5,914 nt of DNA. Origin: Ruminococcus sp. Lineage in GTDB: Bacteria; Bacillota_A; Clostridia; Oscillospirales; Ruminococcaceae. The position numbers and the translations under genes were made by a program. Under the pieces are notes generated by a model. The model saw nothing but the letters and a program-made list of their open reading frames with translations, searched no databases and was not told the origin of the DNA. Position 1 is the stretch's first letter, and every line of letters begins with the position of its first letter. The DNA lies in contig JAFOMV010000219.1 of NCBI GenBank assembly GCA_017418765.1, forward strand, positions 1 to 5,914. Reading direction: 5' to 3'. Of the stretch, positions 1-4,638 are shown one piece after another.

Positions 1-1
1 T

Positions 2-934
2 AAAGAAAATGGCCCTGCTATACCTTCTTCATTCGATATGGGCGCTCTCTTTACTGAGGCTCAGAAGACTGCAAATAAGATAACCATCGAAGCTCAGAGA
101 AATGCTGACAAGGTTACTAAGGAAGCTAAGGAAGAAGCAGATAAGATAGTAAATGATGCTAAGATCGAAGCTGAGACTACTATCGCAAATGCAAATAAGA
201 CTGCTGATTCTACTATTGCTAAGGCTAATACAACTGCTGATAATTGTATCAAGGAAGCTAATGATATGGCAAGATCAGCTGTTGACGAGGCAAACAGGAA
301 GGCTAAGACTACTGTTGATGAGGCTAACAAGCAGGCTAAAAATGCTGTTGACGAGGCAAACAGACAGGCTAAGGAAACAGTTAATTCTGCTAATGCTCAT
401 GCCGATAAGGTAAATGAGATGACATCCACTGTACGCTCAATGCTCCTTAACGAGATCAACAGCGTAAATACTAAGTTTGATGATATTTCAGCTGTTATCA
501 AGAGACTTGCTGATCAGGCTGCTGACAGAATGGGCGAGGCTCAGGTCATCATCGGTGAGGCTAAAAAGGCTGTGGATAAGGGCGAAAATGACGGCAAAAT
601 ACAAAAGGCTGAGGCTCCTGTAGCTAAATTTGAGGCTGCTGTAGCTCCAACTGTTGATGTAAAGCCATCTGCTGTAAACACAGATATAAAGTCTGATAAG
701 AAGGAGAATGACACAAAGCCTAATGCTCCTTTCGCAAACATGGGCGATAAGTCATTCAATAAGCCTAATAACAACGGCTTTAACAATAATAGTTTTAACA
801 GCAATAATAACAATAATAAGCCTGCTGATCCTAAGGCTGCTCAACAGAAGAAGCTGTCAAATATCAATATGGATATGGCTGAACTTCTTAAAGCCGCTGA
901 GGAAGAAGCTGCAAAGAATCCGGAAGAAGAATAA
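2..934 (+). CDS. Coiled-coil protein, DivIVA-like C-terminal part (5' end outside window)
   Basis: The reading frame is open from the first complete codon at position 2 to the TAA at 932-934 (310 visible residues). The ATG at 38 has no ribosome binding site, and the frame continues upstream through it, so the gene is truncated by the window edge. The visible protein opens with a segment like the second coiled coil of DivIVA-family cell-pole/division proteins (ALFTEAQKTANKI, ADKVTKEAKEEADKI). Eleven 11-residue repeats follow (68-430), then a mixed helical region (about 431-570), a Lys/Pro/Ala linker, an Asn-rich low-complexity stretch (about 760-820) and an acidic, Ala/Glu-rich C-terminal helix. 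There is no membrane segment or catalytic motif. Lysine is mostly AAG and alanine mostly GCT, suggesting high expression. A role as a cytoplasmic scaffold in division or polar growth is inferred; the diagnostic N-terminal DivIVA domain is not in view. Confidence 0.75.
   Translation, partial: KENGPAIPSSFDMGALFTEAQKTANKITIEAQRNADKVTKEAKEEADKIVNDAKIEAETTIANANKTADSTIAKANTTADNCIKEANDMARSAVDEANRKAKTTVDEANKQAKNAVDEANRQAKETVNSANAHADKVNEMTSTVRSMLLNEINSVNTKFDDISAVIKRLADQAADRMGEAQVIIGEAKKAVDKGENDGKIQKAEAPVAKFEAAVAPTVDVKPSAVNTDIKSDKKENDTKPNAPFANMGDKSFNKPNNNGFNNNSFNSNNNNNKPADPKAAQQKKLSNINMDMAELLKAAEEEAAKNPEEE
68..430 (+). repeat. Eleven tandem 33-bp units encoding an 11-residue (hendecad) coiled-coil repeat
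   Basis: In frame, the protein reads as eleven back-to-back 11-residue units of the form xAxxxVxEAxx, for example NADKVTKEAKE, KAKTTVDEANK and QAKNAVDEANR. Alanine sits at unit positions 2 and 9 almost throughout, with Ile/Val/Thr at 5 and 6. At DNA level the units have mostly diverged, but a 20-nt stretch (GCTGTTGACGAGGCAAACAG) recurs exactly at 278-297 and 344-363, two periods (66 bp) apart, which points to fairly recent internal duplication. An 11-residue period fits a weakly twisted or right-handed coiled coil rather than the usual heptad. Confidence 0.85.
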
Positions 935-944
935 TAATTGTGCA

Positions 945-980
945 CATCTCACTTTCCCTTTATTATGGGAAAGTGAGGTG
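945..980 (+). other. Strong hairpin after the coiled-coil gene, no T tract
   Basis: Positions 945-958 pair with 967-980 as 14 continuous base pairs, including one G-T pair, around an 8-nt loop. The core 11 bp (948-958 / 967-977) are perfect Watson-Crick pairs. It begins 10 nt after the stop of the upstream gene and ends 16 nt before the promoter of the sigma factor gene. No run of T follows on either strand, so it is not a canonical intrinsic terminator. Plausible roles are a 3'-end stabiliser or a Rho-type or U-tract-independent transcript end; the choice is open. Confidence 0.65.
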
Positions 981-996
981 ACACAGCGATAATGCG

Positions 997-1023
997 TTGA
1001 CTGAAATTACTCTTTATTATAAT
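997..1023 (+). promoter_or_regulatory. Candidate sigma-A-type promoter for the SigH-like gene
   Basis: A TTGACT -35 box (997-1002) is followed by a perfect TATAAT (1018-1023) at a 15-bp spacing, which is short. An overlapping weaker -10, TAATAG at 1020-1025, gives the standard 17 bp. The expected transcription start is near 1030, which makes a start codon at 1032 unlikely. Confidence 0.55.
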
Positions 1024-1050
1024 AGATTCCGTTGGAGAATCCGGAATGTT

Positions 1051-1056
1051 GGGTGG
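1051..1056 (+). promoter_or_regulatory. Ribosome binding site GGGTGG that favours the TTG at 1062
   Basis: GGGTGG lies 5 nt before the TTG at 1062-1064. It is the best Shine-Dalgarno-like sequence near the 5' end of the reading frame. No ATG start is available in this frame near the conserved domain, so a TTG (or GTG) start is forced. Confidence 0.45.
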
Positions 1057-1061
1057 ATATC

Positions 1062-1658
1062 TTGCTTGAATTGGATCTCGATTTGAATGACTTTTGCTGT
1101 AAAACAGATGAGGAACTCGCCGTGCTGGCAAAAAATGATAAAGCAGCTGCTGGTGTTCTGATATCCCGTTACTCCAAGCTTATTTTCATAAAATCAAAAA
1201 TCTATGCAATTTCCGATACCGACTGTGAAGATCTGCATCAGGAAGGATTTATGAGCCTTCTCAAAGCTATAAATGCTTATGACCCTGCTAAAAACGTAAA
1301 GTTTTCGACATTTGCTGAGGTCTGTATCGTCAACCGGATGAAAACTTCTGCTGCACGTATGAGAAGAAATATGCGTGATGGCGAAAGAGTTGACGAAGAT
1401 GAGGCGGCAGATATGCTGTCTGTTGAGGAAAACCCTGAGAGCATATTTTTGTATAAAGAGTTTTTTTCCGAAATGCTCGGAAGTATCGATTCTGTGCTTT
1501 CTCCTGCCGAACTAAGAACGTTCCGTCTTTGTATGCAGGGGATGACCTATAAACAGGCCGCACTGGAACTTGGAGTCACGGAAAAATCCGTTGACAATGC
1601 CATGCAGAGAGCGAGAAAAAAGATACGTGCGCTGTATCAGCAGCGTAAAGACAATTAA
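1062..1658 (+). CDS. RNA polymerase sigma factor, SigH-like (sigma-70 family)
   Basis: This encodes an RNA polymerase specificity subunit of about 198 residues, close to the usual 200-220 of SigH proteins. Sigma region 2 spans about residues 16-100, with the characteristic DLHQEGFMSLLKAINAYDP (57-75) and KFSTFAEVCIVNRM (80-93). Region 4 spans about 147-192, with a helix-turn-helix YKQAALELGVTEKSVDNAMQ (163-182) close to SigH's KSIDNALQR signature. In Bacillus and Clostridia SigH directs stationary-phase and early sporulation genes; in Ruminococcus-like organisms its regulon is less clear. The frame is open further up to a TTG at 1032, but that would be essentially leaderless; 1062 has a ribosome binding site and 1083 (TTG) is a third option. 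Lysine codons are 13 AAA to 3 AAG, the opposite of both neighbouring genes, suggesting modest expression. It has its own promoter, and no terminator is seen between it and the next gene. Confidence 0.85.
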   Translation: MLELDLDLNDFCCKTDEELAVLAKNDKAAAGVLISRYSKLIFIKSKIYAISDTDCEDLHQEGFMSLLKAINAYDPAKNVKFSTFAEVCIVNRMKTSAARMRRNMRDGERVDEDEAADMLSVEENPESIFLYKEFFSEMLGSIDSVLSPAELRTFRLCMQGMTYKQAALELGVTEKSVDNAMQRARKKIRALYQQRKDN

Positions 1659-1663
1659 AATAT

Positions 1664-1729
1664 GGCCGTGTAGCTTAATCCAAAGAGCGTTGTTTTACAA
1701 AGGTGTAGGTGAGAATCCAACCGTGGTCT
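1664..1729 (+). ncRNA. tRNA-like element with shrunken anticodon arm and missing elbow motifs
   Basis: The element folds as a tRNA without a usable anticodon. The acceptor stem is 1664-1670 with 1722-1728, seven pairs including three G-U. The linker is T8-A9 (1671-1672). The D stem is 1673-1676 with 1685-1688 (GCTT/GAGC), with an 8-nt loop that keeps A14 and A21 but lacks the GG pair. The anticodon arm is reduced to 11 nt, TTGT-TTT-ACAA (1690-1700). The variable loop is AGGT (1701-1704). The T arm is 1705-1709 with 1717-1721 (one A-A mismatch), and its 7-nt loop TGAGAAT lacks the usual TTC. The nucleotide after the acceptor stem is T, and no CCA is encoded. It starts 5 nt after the sigma factor stop and ends 25 nt before the zinc-ribbon start codon. 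It cannot decode as it stands. It may be a decayed tRNA (the TTGTTTTACA run recalls a valine-TAC arm with a deletion) or a retained tRNA mimic acting as a leader element. Confidence 0.55.
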
Positions 1730-1754
1730 AATAATTTAAGCGAGGTATAATAAA

Positions 1755-2030
1755 ATGTACGAAGACAAGACATTAGTCTGTAAAGAATGTGGAAACGAAT
1801 TCGTTTTCACTGCAGGCGAACAGGAATTTTATGCTGAAAAGGGATTTGTAAATGAGCCGCAGAGATGCAAGGCTTGCCGTGACGCAAGAAAGAATGCAGG
1901 AAGAGCTGAAAGAGTAATGTATACAGCTACTTGTGCATCATGCGGCGGCGAAGCTAAGGTGCCTTTCGAGCCAAAGGAAGGCAGAGCTGTTTATTGCAGC
2001 GAGTGCTTTGCAAAGATGAATGAGGCGTAA
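1755..2030 (+). CDS. Small double zinc-ribbon protein (zf-trcl plus CxxC-x17-CxxC)
   Basis: This 91-residue soluble protein carries two predicted zinc-binding modules. The first is a zf-trcl-type ribbon: C9-x2-C12 followed by GNEF-FTAGEQEFYAEKGF and C38-x2-C41 before a DARK basic segment. The second is C60-x2-C63 and C81-x2-C84 separated by exactly 17 residues, matching the known CxxC-x17-CxxC domain, with a PFEPKEGRAVYC core. The molecular function of these families is not established; nucleic-acid binding is a common guess. The start is fixed by GAGGT at 1742-1746, 8 nt before ATG. Lysine is AAG in 7 of 8 cases, unlike the sigma factor gene just upstream, suggesting strong expression. I find no convincing promoter of its own, so it may be read through from the sigma factor promoter across the tRNA-like element. 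A terminator closes the unit directly after it. Confidence 0.88.
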   Translation: MYEDKTLVCKECGNEFVFTAGEQEFYAEKGFVNEPQRCKACRDARKNAGRAERVMYTATCASCGGEAKVPFEPKEGRAVYCSECFAKMNEA

Positions 2031-2042
2031 TTGAATACAGGT

Positions 2043-2077
2043 CCTACAGCACAGCTATCCGGCTGTGCTGGGATTTT
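2043..2077 (+). terminator. Intrinsic terminator after the zinc-ribbon gene
   Basis: CAGCACAGC (2047-2055) pairs perfectly with GGCTGTGCTG at 2062-2070 (9 bp, 6-nt loop). Flanking CC (2043-2044) and GG (2071-2072) can extend it past two unpaired bases, and TTTT follows at 2074-2077. It lies 16 nt after the zinc-ribbon stop codon and closes the first transcription unit. Confidence 0.85.
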
Positions 2078-2119
2078 ATATAATAACCTTTTCACTATCT
2101 GAAAATGTTTTGTCATAGT

Positions 2120-2148
2120 TTGCCGTTGCGGCGGCGTATAGATATACT
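2120..2148 (+). promoter_or_regulatory. Promoter for the trmK-nif3 unit
   Basis: TTGCCG (2120-2125) and TATACT (2143-2148) are separated by exactly 17 bp, giving a good sigma-A-type promoter with an expected start near 2155. A weaker pair lies upstream (TTCACT at 2091-2096, CATAGT at 2114-2119) and would give a longer leader. Confidence 0.6.
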
Positions 2149-2149
2149 C

Positions 2150-2267
2150 AGGGCAAAAACGCATAATATGATTTGTTCGGCGTTGCCTAAAATAAACTGA
2201 GCGTTAGTCCGACATTCAGAAAGAGTATCGCAGGCGGCTGTTGATCTACAGTTTGCCTGATTTTTTT
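2150..2267 (+). promoter_or_regulatory. Putative transcription attenuator leader before trmK-nif3
   Basis: The leader contains three mutually competing segments. Segment A (2151-2162) can pair with 2180-2188 (GGGC-AA and CGC against GCGTTGCCT, with an AAA bulge). The same GTTGCCT (2182-2188) can instead pair with AGGCGGC (2232-2238) over 7 pairs. That target is the 5' arm of the intrinsic terminator at 2231-2267. Termination and antitermination are therefore alternative folds. If transcription starts near 2155, part of segment A is missing and only AACGC/GCGTT remains, so this arm depends on the true start. I recognise no known riboswitch or T-box consensus. The signal sensed is unknown. Confidence 0.45.
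2231..2267 (+). terminator. Intrinsic terminator located just before the trmK-nif3 ribosome binding site
   Basis: Positions 2231-2241 pair with 2248-2259 as 11 base pairs with one bulged T (2252) and a 6-nt loop TGATCT, followed by A and seven T (2261-2267). The ribosome binding site of the next gene (AAGAGGTG, 2271-2278) starts only 4 nt later. No promoter fits between them, so expression of the gene requires read-through or antitermination. Confidence 0.8.
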
Positions 2268-2283
2268 GTAAAGAGGTGCAGAT

Positions 2284-3732
2284 ATGCTTGATAATAGATT
2301 AACTGCGTGTGCGGAGCTTGTGGGCGGTGATGGTATAGTTTGCGATGTGGGAACTGACCACGCCTATCTCGCTGCCGAACTCATCAACAGCGGCAAATGC
2401 AGCAAGGTCATTGCTTCTGATATAAATGAAGGCCCGCTGGATTCAGCAAGAAAAACTGTAGAAAAATATGGTATCACAGATAAAGTGGAGCTTGTTCTCT
2501 CCGACGGACTGAAAAACGTTTCTCTTGACGGAGTATCGGATATTGTGATCGCAGGCATGGGAGGTGAAACTATTGCCGCAATAATTGGCAGTATAAAAAG
2601 TATGCCGTATTCAGTGGCACGATTCATCCTCCAGCCAATGACTAAGACGGAATTACTTCGTAAAGAACTCTATAAATTGGGATTTACCATCGCTGAGGAG
2701 CGTACAGTTGAGGAAGGCGGCAAGCTTTATGTTGTAATGCTCGTGGACGCTCGCAGCAGTTTTGAAGGATGGCTGACGGAAACAGAGTCGCTTTACGGCT
2801 TTTTTGATGGCGAAAACGGCAAAATATACAGGGAGAATGAGAGTGAGCGCTTGTCAAAAATTGCGGTCAGTCTTGAAAAGGCAGGCAAGCAGGCTGAAGC
2901 AAAACACTATGAAGCGCTGTCATACCGTATGAAAAACGGTACAGGCGTGGAGAAAATTGATGACGTTATTTCGTACCTTAACTCGATCTATCCTTTCAAT
3001 TTACAGGAAAAATGGGACAATTCGGGCTATCTGGTGGAAAGCCGAGGCACAGAGGTAAGCAAGATCCTTCTGTCTCTTGATATTACAAATGAGGCAGTCA
3101 GGGAGGCTGATCTCAAGGGAGCCGAGCTGATAATTTCTCATCATCCCGTGATTTTTGATGCGAGAAAACGTCTGGTTCGTACTGATCCTGTTTATAAGCT
3201 GGTTCAGTCAGGCATCGGTGCGCTGTGTATGCATACCAATCTGGATATTGCAGAGGGCGGCACAAATGGCGTGATACTGCAAAAATTCCGGGAAGCGTTC
3301 AGGATATCTTCTGAGCCTGAGCCATTTGAGGAGATCGGCAGTGAGAATAATCTGGGATGGATAGTCACGCTTGATGAGCCTGTGGAAACTGAAACTTTCG
3401 GAAAAAGCATCAAGCAATTATTTGGCTGTGAGTATGTAAGGGAGTCACGCAGCAGCAATCATCAGTTATCAAAAATTGCGTTCTGCTCAGGCTCAGGCGG
3501 CTCTATGCTTAGGCTTGCAGCAGATAAAGGCTGTGACGCTCTTGTTACAGGTGATGTCAAGCACGATGTCTGGATAGACGCAAACAATAGCGGCATCGCC
3601 CTTTTTGACTGCGGTCATTTCCACACCGAGAACATCGTTCTTACTGAGCTAAGGCGTGTGCTTGAAGATAAGTTCCCACAGCTTGACGTTGAGATCGCAG
3701 AGGCCTCGGCAGACCCCTGCGTATATATCTGA
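2284..3732 (+). CDS. Fusion of TrmK (tRNA adenine-22 N1-methyltransferase) and NIF3-like dinuclear metal protein
   Basis: This 482-residue cytoplasmic protein joins two usually separate, often adjacent, genes. Residues 1 to about 215 are TrmK, which uses S-adenosylmethionine to methylate N1 of A22 in the D arm of tRNA. Its motifs are DVGTDHAYLA (21-30), ASDIN (44-48), LSDGL (72-76), IAGMGGETI (89-97) and LQPMT (116-120). Residues about 222-482 are a short-form NIF3/DUF34 protein without the PII-like insert of Bacillus YqfO. Its motifs are WDNSG (244-248), SHHP (285-288), MHTNLDIA (316-323), GDVKHD (423-428) and GHFHTE (444-449); the predicted metal ligands H286, H287, D321, H445 and E449 are all present. 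The NIF3 role is unsettled. The frame is continuous through the junction, and no ribosome binding site with an internal start is seen there. AAGAGGTG fixes the ATG. Transcription is likely controlled by the leader attenuator. Confidence 0.92.
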   Translation: MLDNRLTACAELVGGDGIVCDVGTDHAYLAAELINSGKCSKVIASDINEGPLDSARKTVEKYGITDKVELVLSDGLKNVSLDGVSDIVIAGMGGETIAAIIGSIKSMPYSVARFILQPMTKTELLRKELYKLGFTIAEERTVEEGGKLYVVMLVDARSSFEGWLTETESLYGFFDGENGKIYRENESERLSKIAVSLEKAGKQAEAKHYEALSYRMKNGTGVEKIDDVISYLNSIYPFNLQEKWDNSGYLVESRGTEVSKILLSLDITNEAVREADLKGAELIISHHPVIFDARKRLVRTDPVYKLVQSGIGALCMHTNLDIAEGGTNGVILQKFREAFRISSEPEPFEEIGSENNLGWIVTLDEPVETETFGKSIKQLFGCEYVRESRSSNHQLSKIAFCSGSGGSMLRLAADKGCDALVTGDVKHDVWIDANNSGIALFDCGHFHTENIVLTELRRVLEDKFPQLDVEIAEASADPCVYI

Positions 3733-3741
3733 GGTGGGCTG

Positions 3742-4560
3742 ATGAGTATACTTATATGTCCCGTTTGCGGAGGAAATCTGGAGAAAACTGAACACAGCTA
3801 TGTTTGCGTGAAGGGGCACAGCTTCGATATTGCACGGAGCGGATATGTGAATCTGCTGCTCTCAAAGCACGTGGGCAAAACTGTTCACGGCGATAATAAG
3901 CTGATGGTGAATGCGAGGCGTGAATTCCTTGAAAAAGGCTATTATGCGCCGCTTATGGATGCTCTCTGTGACAAGGCTGAGGAGTTCTTCAAAGGCAGGG
4001 TGCTTCTGGACGCAGGCTGTGGCGAGGGATACTATACTACCGCAATATATGAAAGATTTGAGAAATCGGATATTGCTGCTGTTATGTTTGGTATAGACAT
4101 ATCAAAAGCAGCGGCAGAAGCTGCTGCAAAGCGCAAAAATAGCATTACTTTTGCGGCGGCAAGTGTGTTTCATATGCCTGTTGCGGACTTGTCCTGTGAT
4201 ATGCTCGTGACTATGTTCGCTCCCTATTGCGGCGAGGAGTATCTGCGTGTACTGAAAAAAGGCGGCATAATGATCATGGCGATCCCATCCGAAGATCACC
4301 TGTGGGAACTGAAGCAGGCGATATATGATACACCATATAAAAACAAGGTAAAGCCCTATGAACTTGATGGATTCGATCTTGCTGACAAAGTGCGTATCAC
4401 CTACGATATGCAGATCGATAACCATGATGATATCATGTCGCTTTTTTCCATGACACCGTATTTTTACCGCACAGGCAGGGAACAGCAGGAACGTCTGGCG
4501 GGTATCAACTCAATTTGTACAAAAGCTGACTTTGAATTACTGATATACCGCAGAATGTGA
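3742..4560 (+). CDS. rlmA: RlmA-type 23S rRNA (guanine-N1) methyltransferase
   Basis: At 272 residues the protein matches the RlmA family (about 270-280), which transfers a methyl group from S-adenosylmethionine to G745 or G748 in helix 35 of 23S rRNA. An N-terminal zinc finger has C6, C9, C22 and H26 as ligands, followed by FDIARSGYVNLL (28-39) and ARREFLEKGYY (57-67), all typical of the family. The Rossmann-like methyltransferase domain has DAGCGEGYY (89-97) and the acidic GIDIS residue D118. A later FAPYCGEEYLRVLKKGG segment corresponds to the family's APxxxEEL region. Sequence alone does not separate the G745 from the G748 type; G748 methylation would be expected in a Gram-positive and contributes to tylosin resistance in Streptomyces. 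GAGGTGGG overlaps the upstream stop codon and sets the ATG, so the gene is translated from the same message as trmK-nif3. Confidence 0.87.
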   Translation: MSILICPVCGGNLEKTEHSYVCVKGHSFDIARSGYVNLLLSKHVGKTVHGDNKLMVNARREFLEKGYYAPLMDALCDKAEEFFKGRVLLDAGCGEGYYTTAIYERFEKSDIAAVMFGIDISKAAAEAAAKRKNSITFAAASVFHMPVADLSCDMLVTMFAPYCGEEYLRVLKKGGIMIMAIPSEDHLWELKQAIYDTPYKNKVKPYELDGFDLADKVRITYDMQIDNHDDIMSLFSMTPYFYRTGREQQERLAGINSICTKADFELLIYRRM

Positions 4561-4588
4561 CGGGACAGCTGACAATGACATGATAAAT

Positions 4589-4613
4589 GGGAAGAAAGAT
4601 CGTATTTCTTCCT
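4589..4613 (+). other. Hairpin between rlmA and rqcH
   Basis: Positions 4589-4597 pair with 4605-4613 (9 bp including one terminal G-T) around a 7-nt loop. It is purine-rich on one arm (GGGAAGAAA) and has no T tract after it, so it is unlikely to stop transcription fully. It lies in the only sizeable gap (78 nt) inside the downstream unit and could be an RNA processing or stability element. The rest of the gap shows no promoter. Confidence 0.5.
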
Positions 4614-4638
4614 GCTAAGATTTGAAAGGAATGATCTG

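Noticed and set aside
38..40. ATG at 38 as the start of the first gene
   Set aside because: The same frame is open to the window edge, codes for sensible residues before it, and no ribosome binding site precedes the ATG; the gene is truncated instead.
68..430. The 33-bp periodicity as a CRISPR or non-coding tandem array
   Set aside because: The units are diverged in DNA, perfectly in frame and conserved as an 11-residue coiled-coil pattern, with no repeat/spacer organisation.
1591..1596. Perfect TTGACA inside the sigma factor gene as a promoter for the zinc-ribbon gene
   Set aside because: No acceptable -10 lies 16-18 bp downstream (the sequence there is AGAAAA-like), and the hexamer encodes part of the conserved SVDNAM segment of region 4.
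1664..1729. A functional tRNA-Val gene (TAC anticodon)
   Set aside because: A 7-nt anticodon loop with a paired 5-bp stem cannot be formed; the element is 66 nt, lacks D-loop GG and T-loop TC, and has no encoded CCA.
2168..2200. Ten-residue leader peptide (ATG at 2168, TGA at 2198-2200) overlapping the antiterminator segment
   Set aside because: No Shine-Dalgarno sequence at proper distance and no run of regulatory codons, so translation is unsupported; kept only as a reminder that a ribosome here would disturb the fold.
2150..2267. A known riboswitch or T-box in the trmK leader
   Set aside because: No consensus core that I can recognise (T-box AGGGTGG, SAM, purine, preQ1, fluoride, guanidine) is present, so no class is assigned.
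4102..4425. Minus-strand open frames opposite rlmA, nif3, rqcH and the coiled-coil gene
   Set aside because: They lie entirely opposite well-supported genes, lack ribosome binding sites and show no recognisable protein family.
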